64,000 bases of DNA from Arthrobacter sp. Bi83 (GTDB taxonomy: Bacteria; Actinomycetota; Actinomycetes; Actinomycetales; Micrococcaceae): NCBI RefSeq assembly GCF_918698095.1, contig NZ_CAKKLY010000007.1, forward strand, positions 37,182 to 101,181, given 5' to 3'. Below are positions 8,325 to 17,038 of this stretch, piece by piece (position 1 is the stretch's first letter; the number at the start of each line of letters is the position of its first letter). Below the pieces are notes generated by a model. That model ran no database searches, was not told the origin of the DNA, and saw nothing but the letters and a program-made list of their open reading frames with translations. The translations under genes were made by a program, and so were the position numbers.

Positions 8325-9626
8325 GTGAATTTCACCCTGTACCGGGAGCTGCTGGCCATCAGGCCCATTCGCCGGCTCCTGGTGGTCGGCATGATTGCCC
8401 GCATACCCCATTCGGCCGCAGGCGTGCTGCTGACCCTGCACATAGTGCTGACCCTGGGACAGGGGTATGCAGCTGCGGGCACAGCAGCAGCCGTCATGAC
8501 CATCGGCATTGCGGTAGGCGCCCCGTGGCGCGGCCGCCGGGTGGACACCGCGGGACTCCGGACAGCCCTCATCCCGTCGGTGGTTTCCGAGACGGTCATC
8601 TGGTCCGTCGTGCCGCACGTGTCCTATCAATGGCTGCTGCCGCTGGTCTTTGTGGGAGGGCTGTTGACTCTGCCCATCTTCAGCGTGGTGCGCCAATCGC
8701 TGGGCGTGCTTGCCGACGGCGACCAGCGCAGGACCGCCTTCGCGCTCGACGCCATCACCACCGAGGTGGTCTTCATGATCGGGCCCGCTGCCGGAGCGAT
8801 TGTGGCCACGAGCGGCCATTCGGTCCTCGGCCTGACGATCGTCGGTGTCTCCACCTCGCTGGCCGGGCTGTTTCTCATGTGGTTCAACCCGCCCACCCGC
8901 AGCGCGGCCCGCGATGAGGCATGCGAGGCGGACCAGCGGGAGGCTGCCGAGGTGGCGGTGGTGGCTGCCGCCCCGGCCCACGTCCAGGAGGCGGCCGCTG
9001 AGCTCGGCCCGGCAGCTGCGGGCAACAGACGGCGTGCCGGCCTCAGGCACAAGGTCGCCCACAATTTCAGGTGGTTCACCGTGGCTGTTGCGGCGGTGTT
9101 TACCGTCGCAGCCGGGGCGGGAATGGTGCTCAGCGGCACCGACGTGGGGATCGTGGCGGCTTTGGAGACCGGCGGGCACCAGGGCGAAATCGGGATCGTT
9201 TTCCTCTTCTGGTGCGCGGCGTCGGTCGTGGGCGGCGTCATCTATGGCGCCATGCACCGCCCGGTTTCGCCGTTCCTTCTGCTGCTGGGCATGGCGGCGC
9301 TGACCATTCCGATGGGCTTCGCCACCGACACGCTGACCCTGAGCCTGCTGTCGCTGCTGCCCGGTCTGTTGTGCGCCCCGGTACTGTCGGCGGCGTCGGA
9401 GAAGGTGGCGGACCTCGTGGACGAGGCCCGGCGGGGCGAGGCGATGGGCTGGTACGGCTCGGCGCTGACCGCCGGCGTGGCACTCGGTGCGCCCCTGGCC
9501 GGGGTGTTTATCGACGGCGTGGGCCCGTCCGGGGGTTTCGTCTCCGTGGGCGTGGCCGGCGTCGTGCTCTGCGCAGCCGGCATCGCCCTGCAGCACCGCC
9601 GACGCCGGCGGGCTGCGAGGGCGTAG
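8325..9626 (+). CDS. Major facilitator superfamily transporter
   Basis: A 433-residue polytopic protein with about 12 hydrophobic segments and the usual longer central loop (about residues 195-245, rich in Ala/Glu/Arg). The GTG at 8325 is chosen because it has AAGGAC about 8 bases upstream; an in-frame ATG at 8292 has no ribosome-binding site. It may export drugs or sugars, but no substrate-specific motif was recognised. It ends the rightward run that began with hisC and is followed by a strong bidirectional terminator. Confidence 0.85.
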   Translation: MNFTLYRELLAIRPIRRLLVVGMIARIPHSAAGVLLTLHIVLTLGQGYAAAGTAAAVMTIGIAVGAPWRGRRVDTAGLRTALIPSVVSETVIWSVVPHVSYQWLLPLVFVGGLLTLPIFSVVRQSLGVLADGDQRRTAFALDAITTEVVFMIGPAAGAIVATSGHSVLGLTIVGVSTSLAGLFLMWFNPPTRSAARDEACEADQREAAEVAVVAAAPAHVQEAAAELGPAAAGNRRRAGLRHKVAHNFRWFTVAVAAVFTVAAGAGMVLSGTDVGIVAALETGGHQGEIGIVFLFWCAASVVGGVIYGAMHRPVSPFLLLLGMAALTIPMGFATDTLTLSLLSLLPGLLCAPVLSAASEKVADLVDEARRGEAMGWYGSALTAGVALGAPLAGVFIDGVGPSGGFVSVGVAGVVLCAAGIALQHRRRRRAARA

Positions 9627-9635
9627 GACCTACGA

Positions 9636-9679
9636 CTTAAGACAGAACGACGGCGGGCTTAAGACAGAACGACGGCGGG
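9636..9679. repeat. Perfect 22-bp tandem duplication
   Basis: Two identical 22-base units lie head to tail (9636-9657 and 9658-9679), just after the MFS stop codon. The 3' end of the second copy forms the beginning of the terminator stem, so the duplication has partly copied the left arm of that hairpin. Confidence 0.85.
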
Positions 9680-9705
9680 CCGACCTCAAAGGTCGGCCCG
9701 CCGTC
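9671..9705. terminator. Bidirectional rho-independent-type terminator
   Basis: A perfect 16-bp GC-rich stem (9671-9686 with 9690-9705) closes a 3-base loop. It is placed between two convergent genes, the MFS transporter and the DUF1844 protein, so it can serve both. The downstream T-tract is weak, as is usual in high-GC actinobacteria. Confidence 0.85.
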
Positions 9706-9774
9706 GTCGTTACTTTCCTGTGGGCCGCGACATGTCCGCGCAGCCACGCGGCGGCTAAAGCCGGATGCCGGGCG

Positions 9775-10161
9775 TCAGTTCACCGCGCCGGTGTACTTTT
9801 CGCCAGGACCCTTGCCCGGGGGATCGGGAATGATCGACTCTTCCCGGAAGGCAAGCTGCAGTGAACGCAGTCCGTCGCGCAACGGCCCGGCATGCTGGGA
9901 GCCGATCTCCGGAGCGGCCGCCGTCACGAGTCCGGCGAGGGCAGTGATGAGCTTCCGGGCCTCGTCCAGGTCCTTGAGCTCTTCGGCGTTCTCTTCGGCT
10001 GCCAGGCCGAGCTTCACGGCTGCGGCACTCATAAGGTGCACGGCGGCTGTGGTGATGACCTCGATGGCGGGAACCTCAGAGATGTCCCGGATCTGCTGTG
10101 AGACATCAGCCTGCTCGCCGGGGGCCTGGTAAACGTGTGAATTACTGTCTGGAGTGCTCAT
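9775..10161 (-). CDS. DUF1844 domain-containing protein
   Basis: A 128-residue protein whose core (about residues 30-85: ISEVPAIEVITTAAVHLMSAAAVKLGL and LKDLDEARKLITALAGLV) matches the DUF1844 pattern found divergent from infC across actinobacteria. The ATG at 10161 is chosen; an upstream in-frame extension (to 10293) has no family-like sequence and runs into the infC promoter region. Its function is unknown. It is helical and probably soluble. Confidence 0.8.
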   Translation of the reverse strand: MSTPDSNSHVYQAPGEQADVSQQIRDISEVPAIEVITTAAVHLMSAAAVKLGLAAEENAEELKDLDEARKLITALAGLVTAAAPEIGSQHAGPLRDGLRSLQLAFREESIIPDPPGKGPGEKYTGAVN

Positions 10162-10498
10162 ACTGGTAAGCTTGTCACAGACCGACTGGATGTCGTTATT
10201 TTGCTGTGGATGAGTCCCACTTCCGCAATGTGCGGGGAGCGGGTAGTTTTCTGTAGAATTGATATTCAGTTTGCAAGCGGAGTTCTCTCCCACCCGCGTC
10301 GGCCGTTTTTCCTCGGATTCCAGAGGTAAGCAAGGTTGCCGGGTAATGGTCGGGCGTTTCCGGCGGGCACAGTCCTGTCGAAGCGTGCGCAGCCCACGGG
10401 CCTGCGCATCCGATCCTCGAGGCCTCTGATTGCTCCGGCAATTGGGGGCCTTCTCTATTTGCCGGTGGAATACTCACCACAAACACAGGAGCTTTAAC
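10162..10498 (+). promoter_or_regulatory. infC: infC promoter and long structured leader
   Basis: A 337-base gap separates the divergent DUF1844 and infC starts. A -10-like TAGAAT is at 10254-10259, but no convincing -35 was found. The probable leader contains a stem TGCGCAG/CTGCGCA (10386-10392 with 10402-10408) and a weaker GGCC pairing just before the ribosome-binding site (10421-10453). Long leaders before infC operons often carry autoregulation by L20 or IF-3. Which mechanism acts here cannot be told from sequence alone. Confidence 0.45.
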
Positions 10499-11632
10499 AT
10501 TAGCGAGCCAAGAATCAATGAGCGTATCCGCGTCCCTGAGGTGCGGCTGGTCGGCCCTGCCGGCGAACAGGTGGGAATCGTCCGTATTGAGGATGCTCTT
10601 CGCCTGGCTGCCGAGTCCGATCTTGATCTCGTTGAAGTTGCACCTCAGGCCAAGCCTCCGGTGTGCAAGCTGATGGACTTCGGCAAGTACAAGTACGAGG
10701 CCGCCGTCAAGGCCCGTGAGGCCCGCAAGAACCAGACCAATACGGTTCTTAAGGAAATCCGGTTCCGCCTGAAGATCGACACCCATGACTACGAGACCAA
10801 GCGCGGCCACGCCCTGCGCTTCCTCGGAGCCGGGGACAAGGTCAAGGCCATGATCCAGTTCCGCGGCCGCGAACAGCAGCGCCCTGAAATGGGCCTGCGC
10901 CTGCTCCAGCGCTTCGCCGAAGACGTCAACGAAGTTGGTGTGGTGGAGTCGAGCCCGCGCATCGATGGCCGCAACATGGTCATGGTGATCGGTCCGCTGA
11001 AGAACAAGGCTGAGGCCAAGGCCGAAGCCCGCCGCGCCACCCAGCGCGCCGAAGCCAAGGCCCAGAATGAAGCCAAGGCATCCGGCCGTATCGACGTCTC
11101 GGGCGACGAGCAGGTACCACTGACGCAGTCACTCGCGGACCTGCTCCCGGAAGGCTTCCAGGTCAACACTGAAGCTGCTCCGGAAGCCCCGGCAGCAGCC
11201 GCTGCTCCGGAAGCCGCCGTCGAAGCGCCGACCACACAGACTCCGGCTGCCGAAGCGCCTACCGCGGAAGCTCCGAAGCAGGAAGCGCCTACCGCGGAAG
11301 CTCCGAAGCAGGAAGCGCCGAAGCAGGAAGCGCCCAAGGCTGCCGAGCCGAAGCGCGAGGCACCCAAGGTCGAAGCTCCCAAGGCTGCCGAGCCGAAGCG
11401 CGAGGCACCCAAGGCGGAAGCGCCCAAGGCTGCACCGGCGAAGGCGCCGGCACCGAAGGCTGCGGCACCCGCCGCGGCGAAGGTTTCCGAGGCCCCGGCC
11501 CCGGCCGCGCCCAAGCCTGCGGCTGTTCCTGCTCCACCGAAGCCGGTGGCCAGGCCTGCTGCGCCGAAGCCCGCTGCGCGACCTGCAGCACCCCGGGCCA
11601 CGCCGAAGCCGGCAGGCAAGAAGACCACCTAG
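10499..11632 (+). CDS. infC: Translation initiation factor IF-3, ATT start and long C-terminal tail
   Basis: Residues 1 to about 175 are a complete two-domain IF-3 ([65 protein letters not shown]). IF-3 binds the 30S subunit and enforces start-codon fidelity. The start is ATT at 10499. AGGAG ends 7 bases upstream, there is no in-frame ATG/GTG nearby, and the mature N-terminus matches. A non-canonical AUU-type start is the known device for IF-3 autoregulation. Residues from about 176 to 377 form an unusual Ala/Pro/Lys/Glu-rich tail with internal repeats, doubling the normal length. First gene of infC-rpmI-rplT. Confidence 0.93.
   Translation: MSEPRINERIRVPEVRLVGPAGEQVGIVRIEDALRLAAESDLDLVEVAPQAKPPVCKLMDFGKYKYEAAVKAREARKNQTNTVLKEIRFRLKIDTHDYETKRGHALRFLGAGDKVKAMIQFRGREQQRPEMGLRLLQRFAEDVNEVGVVESSPRIDGRNMVMVIGPLKNKAEAKAEARRATQRAEAKAQNEAKASGRIDVSGDEQVPLTQSLADLLPEGFQVNTEAAPEAPAAAAAPEAAVEAPTTQTPAAEAPTAEAPKQEAPTAEAPKQEAPKQEAPKAAEPKREAPKVEAPKAAEPKREAPKAEAPKAAPAKAPAPKAAAPAAAKVSEAPAPAAPKPAAVPAPPKPVARPAAPKPAARPAAPRATPKPAGKKTT
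11252..11414 (+). repeat. Tandem repeats coding the IF-3 tail
   Basis: Within the infC tail, a 30-base unit occurs twice exactly (11252-11281 and 11282-11311), encoding [10 protein letters not shown] twice. A 37-base identical segment recurs with 45-base period (11333-11369 and 11378-11414), encoding [12 protein letters not shown]. In-frame units imply that tail length can vary by slippage. Confidence 0.85.
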
Positions 11633-11679
11633 TTCACAGCTGCGGAAGGTACCGCCTTCAGGCAGTCAGCAACCAGCAT

Positions 11680-11727
11680 GCCGCCCGCAGGGGCGGCTGC
11701 ACGAAAGACTGCAGACATATAGTCTGC
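11680..11727 (+). other. Two small hairpins upstream of rpmI
   Basis: GCCGCCC-GCAG-GGGCGGC (11680-11697, 7-bp stem) and GCAGAC-ATATA-GTCTGC (11711-11727, 6-bp stem) fill the infC-rpmI spacer before the GGAG ribosome-binding site. They may modulate translation or process the transcript. A regulatory role is inference only. Confidence 0.35.
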
Positions 11728-11751
11728 GGATACGTTAGGAGATCGGTTCCC

Positions 11752-11946
11752 ATGCCGAAGATGAAGACCCACAGTGGTGCTAAGAAGCGCTTCAAGCTGA
11801 CCGGCAGCGGCAAGCTGCGCCGCCAGCAGGCCAACCGCCGCCACTACCTCGAGCACAAGTCCTCCAGGCTGACCCGTCGCCTCGCCGGCGACAAGATCGT
11901 CTTCAAGGGCGACGCCAAGGTCATCCGGAAGATGCTCGGCATCTAA
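11752..11946 (+). CDS. rpmI: 50S ribosomal protein L35
   Basis: A 64-residue, very basic protein beginning [20 protein letters not shown], the standard L35 N-terminus, with the normal length. The ATG is preceded by TTAGGAG at about 10 bases. Second gene of the infC-rpmI-rplT operon. Confidence 0.98.
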   Translation: MPKMKTHSGAKKRFKLTGSGKLRRQQANRRHYLEHKSSRLTRRLAGDKIVFKGDAKVIRKMLGI

Positions 11947-12062
11947 TTTCCAAGCTCTCTGACTGACTGCCACCTGGCACCAGTCAACTAAATAAGCCTT
12001 CTCAGGCCGGCCGGGTTACCGGCAGTAGACGCTTGGGATAAGAATTCTGAAGGAGTACGCAC

Positions 12063-12542
12063 GTGGCACGTGTGAAGAGGGCGGTAAACGCCCACAAGAA
12101 GCGCCGGGTTATCCTCGAACGCGCAAAGGGCTACCGTGGACAGCGTTCACGCCTGTACCGCAAGGCCAAAGAGCAGCTGCTGCACTCGTTTGTGTACAGC
12201 TACGGCGACCGCAAGAAGAAGAAGGGCGACTTCCGCCGTCTTTGGATCCAGCGCATCAACGCTGCATCCCGCGCCAACGGCCTGACCTACAACCGACTGA
12301 TCCAGGGCCTGAAGGCCGCTGAGGTCGAGGTCGACCGCCGCATGCTGGCCGAGCTTGCCGTTTCCGACGCCAACGCCTTCGCTGCGCTGGTCCAGGTCGC
12401 CAAGGACTCGCTGCCTGCCGACACCTCCGCTCCCGCCGTCTCGGCTGAAGCCGCACCGGCTCCGAAGGCCAAGGCCACCAGGAAGCCCGCCGCCAAGAAG
12501 CCTGCTGCAGAGAAGCCGGCCGCTGACGAGGCCGCCGAGTAG
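12063..12542 (+). CDS. rplT: 50S ribosomal protein L20 with Ala/Lys-rich tail
   Basis: Residues 1 to about 118 are canonical L20 ([49 protein letters not shown]), which binds 23S rRNA early in assembly of the large subunit and in some bacteria represses its own operon. The start is GTG 12063 with AAGGAG upstream. The protein is 159 residues, about 35-40 longer than usual. The extra C-terminal part ([20 protein letters not shown] to PAADEAAE) is low-complexity and resembles the tail of IF-3 two genes upstream. Confidence 0.97.
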   Translation: MARVKRAVNAHKKRRVILERAKGYRGQRSRLYRKAKEQLLHSFVYSYGDRKKKKGDFRRLWIQRINAASRANGLTYNRLIQGLKAAEVEVDRRMLAELAVSDANAFAALVQVAKDSLPADTSAPAVSAEAAPAPKAKATRKPAAKKPAAEKPAADEAAE

Positions 12543-12596
12543 TTCCCCCGTTCTGGTAGTTCGAGAACCTGCTGCGACAGCAACTAAGGTTCTTAT

Positions 12597-13493
12597 ATGA
12601 ACGAAACCGGGCGCCCGCAAGACTTTCCACTCTCCAACCCCCGAGCTGATCGGGTCAGGGATGTGGCAAAGCTTGCAGGGCGCCCGGCCCGTTTAAAGCG
12701 CCGGCAGTTCCTGGCAGAGGGACCCCAGGCTGTCCGTGAGGCGTTGGTCCTGCACCGCAAGCGGACGGACGCGGGGGAGCCGGGCATCGTGAGCGAAGTA
12801 TTTGCCAGCGAGGCATGCCTGGACCGTTACCCGGAGTTCGAGGAACTGGCTGCCGGAACCAGCGCCCGGCTGGCAACGGACGACGTTCTTGCCGCCATGG
12901 CGGATACCGTGAGCCCGCAGGGAATCATCGCTGTCTGCGATTTCGTCGACGTTCCGCTCGCAGATGCGCTGGACGCCCGGCCGAGGCTGATAGCCGTGCT
13001 GTGCCAGGTGCGGGACCCCGGCAACGCCGGCACCGTTCTGCGCGCTGCCGATGCCGCGGGCGCGGATGCTGTTGTGCTGACAGGCTCCAGTGTGGATATT
13101 TACAACCCGAAGGCCGTGCGCTCGACGGCAGGATCGCTGTTCCACCTGCCGGTGGTCCTCGGCGCCGACGTCGAAGACCTGGCGGCCCAGTGCAGGGCCC
13201 GGGGCATCGGGGTGCTGGCGGCCGATGGCTACGGCAAGCTTAATCTCGACCGTCTCCAGGACGAGAGTGCGGCGCGGCGGCTCGGTGGATCTACCGCCGG
13301 GTCGGCTTATGCCCTTGAAAGTCCCACTGCCTGGCTGTTCGGAAACGAGGCGCAGGGACTGTCTGAGAAGGAGCTCGCCCTGGCAGACCACCGGGTGGCA
13401 GTTCCCGTTTACGGCGCCGCCGAGAGCTTGAACCTGGGCACGGCCGCCACCGTCTGTCTCTATGCCAGTGCGAGGGCGCAGCAACCGGCCTAG
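12597..13493 (+). CDS. TrmH/SpoU-family RNA methyltransferase
   Basis: A 298-residue SPOUT methyltransferase. An N-terminal substrate-binding domain (about residues 20-110) precedes the knotted SpoU domain. Its three motifs are visible: QVRDPGNAGTVLRAADAAGA (motif 1), WLFGNEAQGL (motif 2) and VPVYGAAESLNLGTAATVCLY (motif 3). It most likely 2'-O-methylates a 23S rRNA nucleotide; the exact site cannot be inferred. It follows rplT by 54 bases, a common actinobacterial arrangement, and ends before a strong terminator. Confidence 0.9.
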   Translation: MNETGRPQDFPLSNPRADRVRDVAKLAGRPARLKRRQFLAEGPQAVREALVLHRKRTDAGEPGIVSEVFASEACLDRYPEFEELAAGTSARLATDDVLAAMADTVSPQGIIAVCDFVDVPLADALDARPRLIAVLCQVRDPGNAGTVLRAADAAGADAVVLTGSSVDIYNPKAVRSTAGSLFHLPVVLGADVEDLAAQCRARGIGVLAADGYGKLNLDRLQDESAARRLGGSTAGSAYALESPTAWLFGNEAQGLSEKELALADHRVAVPVYGAAESLNLGTAATVCLYASARAQQPA

Positions 13494-13520
13494 GAGCTCG
13501 TAAAAGTCGGCATGAAAAAA

Positions 13521-13550
13521 GCGGGGGCCCACCAGATGGTGGGTCCCCGC
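13521..13550. terminator. Rho-independent terminator after the infC operon
   Basis: GC-rich hairpin with a 13-bp imperfect stem (13521-13533 with 13538-13550) and AGAT loop. A run of A precedes it (13515-13520) and TTAGTTTTT follows, so it can terminate both the rightward infC operon and the leftward GlsB gene. Confidence 0.88.
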
Positions 13551-13588
13551 ATTTAGTTTTTCAGCAGGTCCGCGTCGAGGCGGGCCTT

Positions 13589-13867
13589 TTAAGGGGCTCG
13601 CGTGGTCCGGTTGCTGCGTCCGGTGATTGCCCCGTAGACGCCGGCGACGACCAGGCCGCCGATAATGGCGAGGATCCAGGTGCCGAGGTCGAAGAAGGCC
13701 AGGTCACCCTTGCCGAACAGAAGGCTGCCGATCCAGCCGCCAACGATGGCGCCAACGACGCCCAGAACCAGGCTGGTGACCCAGCCACCGCCGACCCTAC
13801 CGGGCATGACGGCTTTCACAATTGCGCCTACGATCAGGCCGAGAATAATCCAAGCAAGAAAACCCAT
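13589..13867 (-). CDS. GlsB/YeaQ/YmgE-family membrane protein
   Basis: A 92-residue hydrophobic protein with three membrane helices and Gly-rich spacing (GFLAWIILGLIVGAIVK, LVLGVVGAIVGGWIGSLLFG, WILAIIGGLVVAGVYG), the pattern of the transglycosylase-associated/GlsB stress family (Pfam Transgly_assoc). The ATG at 13867 follows an excellent AAGGAGGAGA site; an upstream ATG at 13882 overlaps that site and is rejected. The family is linked to general stress and membrane integrity, with no defined activity. Confidence 0.88.
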   Translation of the reverse strand: MGFLAWIILGLIVGAIVKAVMPGRVGGGWVTSLVLGVVGAIVGGWIGSLLFGKGDLAFFDLGTWILAIIGGLVVAGVYGAITGRSNRTTRAP

Positions 13868-14099
13868 TGTCTCCTCCTTCATATTCGTCGGGATCGATTC
13901 TTATCAGTCCCGATATGGCTTCAAGCTAACACAGCGCGCGTTTATTTGTCAGCACGCTTAGTTTCGGGGTTTCCGTGGCGTGAACCCGCCACTGCTGGTG
14001 CACCGCCGTGGACCGTGCAGGTACGGTATTTACTAGACGGCCGCGGTTCGCGGCTGTATCCAATTCGTTGTAATTCCCACTTGAAGAGGTGAAGCTCCC

Positions 14100-15053
14100 T
14101 TGGCTGCAAATGGCGGTACCAAGGCGATCGTCGCGGCTCTGGCCGCAAACCTGACCATCGCTGTAATGAAGTTCGTCGCCTTCCTGCTGACGATGTCCTC
14201 CTCGATGCTTGCCGAAGCCATCCACTCGGTGGCTGACTCCGGCAACCAGCTGCTCCTGCTGGTAGGCGGAAAGCGCGCACAGAAGGAGGCAAGCCCGGAG
14301 CACCCGTTCGGCTATGGCCGCGAACGCTACATTTACGCCTTTATCGTCTCAATTGTGCTGTTCAGCGTGGGCGGTTTGTTCGCGCTGTTTGAGGCCTGGG
14401 AAAAGATCCAGGACCCGCACGCCATTGAGGGTGACTTCTGGTGGGTACCGCTGGCCGTACTGGTAGGTGCCATCGTCGCGGAGTCCTTTAGCTTCAGGAC
14501 CGCCATCATCGAATCGAACCACGTTCGGGGCCAGCAGAGCTGGGCAAAGTTCATCCGGAACGCCAAGCAGCCGGAACTTCCGGTCATCCTCCTGGAGGAC
14601 TTCGGGGCCCTGCTGGGGCTCGTGTTCGCACTGCTCGGTGTGGGACTCACCTTGCTGACAGGAGACGGCATCTGGGACGCGCTGGGAACAGGGATGATCG
14701 GCCTGCTGCTCGTGGCGATCGCCGTCGTCCTCGCCGTGGAGACCAAATCGCTGCTCCTGGGGGAATCGGCCACCAAGGCAGATGTTGCCAAGATCAGGGA
14801 CGCCATTGAGTCGGACGGTACCGGAATCATCCATCTGAAGACCATGCACCTTGGGCCGGAAGAGCTCCTGGTGGCTGCCAAGATCACCATCGGCGCGGCC
14901 GATTCCGGACTGGAAATTGCCCGGCTTATCGACGCCGCGGAGGACAGGATCCGCACCGCAGTGCCGATTGCCCGGGTCATCTATCTCGAACCTGACGTGC
15001 ACCGTGCTGACGTACCAAGCGGGCAGGCGTTCGCGGGGGAGCAGGGGGCCTGA
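14100..15053 (+). CDS. Cation diffusion facilitator (CDF) family transporter
   Basis: A 317-residue transporter with five or six membrane segments. TM2 carries the CDF metal motif HSVAD and the TM5 region LLEDFGALLGL, the less common E-D-x-x-A form of the ZnT9-like branch rather than H-x-x-x-D, followed by a C-terminal cytoplasmic domain (about residues 215-300). It probably exports zinc or another divalent metal by proton exchange; specificity is uncertain. The start is TTG at 14100 behind GAGGTGAAG; no better in-frame ATG exists at the N-terminus. Confidence 0.87.
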   Translation: MAANGGTKAIVAALAANLTIAVMKFVAFLLTMSSSMLAEAIHSVADSGNQLLLLVGGKRAQKEASPEHPFGYGRERYIYAFIVSIVLFSVGGLFALFEAWEKIQDPHAIEGDFWWVPLAVLVGAIVAESFSFRTAIIESNHVRGQQSWAKFIRNAKQPELPVILLEDFGALLGLVFALLGVGLTLLTGDGIWDALGTGMIGLLLVAIAVVLAVETKSLLLGESATKADVAKIRDAIESDGTGIIHLKTMHLGPEELLVAAKITIGAADSGLEIARLIDAAEDRIRTAVPIARVIYLEPDVHRADVPSGQAFAGEQGA

Positions 15054-15080
15054 CCGGCCCCGGGCAGCCGGGGCCGCTGG

Positions 15081-15116
15081 CGCTGTGACCTGAGGGTTCG
15101 CTGTGACTTGAGGGTT
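15081..15116. repeat. 18-bp tandem duplication overlapping the MFS stop codon
   Basis: Two 18-base copies (15081-15098 and 15099-15116) differ by one base. The second overlaps the minus-strand stop codon of the neighbouring MFS gene (15115-15117). It is of the same style as the duplications at 2196 and 9636. Confidence 0.8.
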
Positions 15117-16323
15117 ACGGTGCCAGCGGTCTCTTGCGTTCCAGCATGCCGCTGAGGACGGCGACGCCCAGGCCCAGAACCGCCAGTACCGCACCCACCA
15201 GGGCGGGGGCCACGTAGCCCCAGCCCCAGGCGATGACCAGTCCGCCGAGGAAGGCGCCCAGGGCGTTGGCCACGTTCAGTGCCGCGTGGTTGAGCGAGGA
15301 GGCCAGCGACGGCGCATCCGGGGATGCGTCGAGCAAACGCGTCTGCAGCGCCGGAACCAGCATTGAACCGGCCGCCCCGACGACGAAGACCATGACGAAC
15401 GCGGACCAGGACCAGTGAACGGCGATGGCGTACACCACCAGCGCAACGGCGATGGCGGGCAGGACGCGGTAAATGGTTCCCATCACGGACTTGTCCGCGA
15501 TCCTGCCGCCCACGATGTTGCCGGCAACCATCCCAAGCCCATAAAGGGCCACCACCAGGGGAAGCCATGCAGATGGGATGCCGGCGACCGACGTCATGGT
15601 GTGAGCGATGTAGGTGTACGTTGCGAAGAAGCCGCCGAACCCAACGATTCCAATCATGATGGCAAGCCAGACCTGTGCGCGCTTCAGTGCGCCGAGTTCA
15701 CGCCGGATGCTCGCGTCGGCGTGCGCCTTCTGGAACGGGACGAACCTCCAGATGAGGGCCAGGGTCACCAGACCGAGCGCGCCGACCAAGACAAAGAGCA
15801 GCCGCCAGCCGAAAGTCTGGCCGAGCCACGTGGCGAAGGGTACGCCGATGACATTGGAAACCGTCAGGCCGGCCATGACCATGGAAATGGCCCACCCCCG
15901 CTTCGTCGGCGCCACGAGGGAGGCTGCGATGACCGCTGCCACTCCGAAGAAAGCCCCGTGCGGCAGTCCGGCGGCGAACCGCGAAACCAGCATGCTCCCG
16001 TAGTCGGGTGCGACGTAAGAGGTCAGATTGGCGATGCTGAAGAACAGCATGAGGCCGAGGGCAAGGTACTTGCGTGGCAGCTTCGCTCCGACGGCGGCCA
16101 GCACCGGAGCGCCGATGACAACGCCAAGAGCATAGGCGGAGATCAGGTGGCCCGCCTCGGGGGTGCTGATGTTGAGTCCAAGCTCCACCTCTTTGAGGAG
16201 CCCCATCATGGCGAATTCGGTGACGCCGATACCGAAGCCGCCCATGGCCAGGGCCAGGATCGCGAGTCCGAGGTGGGTGCCGGCGGCTTTGGAAGTGCCG
16301 GGGGCTTGAACAGTAGAAGTCAT
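15115..16323 (-). CDS. MFS transporter (drug:H+ antiporter-1-like)
   Basis: A 402-residue, 12-helix transporter beginning MTSTVQAPGTSKAAG. The first helix (LGLAILALAMGGFGIGVTEF) and the segments GLPHGAFFGVAAVIAASLV and NVIGVPFATWLGQTFGWR are typical of the DHA1 group of MFS exporters (AraJ/PbuE/Bcr-like). ATG 16323 is chosen over an upstream in-frame start at 16380 whose extra residues are polar and unlike the family. It likely effluxes small molecules such as nucleosides, sugars or drugs; the substrate is unknown. Confidence 0.87.
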   Translation of the reverse strand: MTSTVQAPGTSKAAGTHLGLAILALAMGGFGIGVTEFAMMGLLKEVELGLNISTPEAGHLISAYALGVVIGAPVLAAVGAKLPRKYLALGLMLFFSIANLTSYVAPDYGSMLVSRFAAGLPHGAFFGVAAVIAASLVAPTKRGWAISMVMAGLTVSNVIGVPFATWLGQTFGWRLLFVLVGALGLVTLALIWRFVPFQKAHADASIRRELGALKRAQVWLAIMIGIVGFGGFFATYTYIAHTMTSVAGIPSAWLPLVVALYGLGMVAGNIVGGRIADKSVMGTIYRVLPAIAVALVVYAIAVHWSWSAFVMVFVVGAAGSMLVPALQTRLLDASPDAPSLASSLNHAALNVANALGAFLGGLVIAWGWGYVAPALVGAVLAVLGLGVAVLSGMLERKRPLAP

Positions 16324-16497
16324 GAGCCTGCTTTTCGGAGCGGAAGTGTGGAGACGGCCTCTGGGGCTGATGGACACCAAGGCAAGTTAAATCTGATTTA
16401 TAGAACGTCGCGGGGCTGAAGGGTGTTCCCTGCAGATACACGGGATCGGGGTTCCCGCGCTGGGGGCCCTACCCATTCTGCCCCATAGACTGGGGCG

Positions 16498-16986
16498 GTG
16501 ACTGAACTGACCAACACTGAACTGATCAACACTGAACTGATCAACGTTGTGGGCGGCGCCGTGCTCGATTCGCTGGCTGAGCCCGCGCGGCTGCTCGTGG
16601 CCCGGCGCACGGCACCGCCGCAGTTCGCCGGCATGTGGGAATTCCCCGGCGGCAAGGTGGAGGCGGGCGAGGCCCCTAAAGATGCCCTGCACCGGGAGTT
16701 GCGGGAGGAACTCGGGATCGCCGTCATCCTCGGCGCCGAATTGGAAGCACCGGAGAGCTCAGGCTGGCCCCTCAACGAACGCGCGTCGATGCGCGTATGG
16801 TTCGCCGAGGTAGCCGACGGCGACCCCCGGCCCCTCGAGGACCACGATGAACTCCGGTGGGTCAGCATTCAGGACCGTGACGAAGCTCTCCACCTTCCCT
16901 GGATCCCCGCCGACCTTCCGATTGTCAGGGCACTGCTGACCGCGCTGGGCGCGCCGCTGCCTGCGGGGGCCGCCCCCCGCGCGTAA
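16498..16986 (+). CDS. NUDIX hydrolase (MutT/CTP pyrophosphohydrolase type)
   Basis: A 162-residue NUDIX protein. The NUDIX box runs from GGKVEAGE to REELGI (about residues 51-74), containing the REx2EE metal-binding glutamates. MWEFPGGKVE and the DHDELRWVSIQD segment near the end are typical of MutT-like 8-oxo-dGTP/CTP pyrophosphatases that clean the nucleotide pool. The start is GTG 16498. The N-terminal 18 residues contain a short TNTELINTELIN duplication. Confidence 0.88.
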   Translation: MTELTNTELINTELINVVGGAVLDSLAEPARLLVARRTAPPQFAGMWEFPGGKVEAGEAPKDALHRELREELGIAVILGAELEAPESSGWPLNERASMRVWFAEVADGDPRPLEDHDELRWVSIQDRDEALHLPWIPADLPIVRALLTALGAPLPAGAAPRA

Positions 16987-17038
16987 GAGTCACGCCGGGT
17001 AGGAAGGTGCCAAATCAGTCTGCTCTGTCAGAGGGCGT

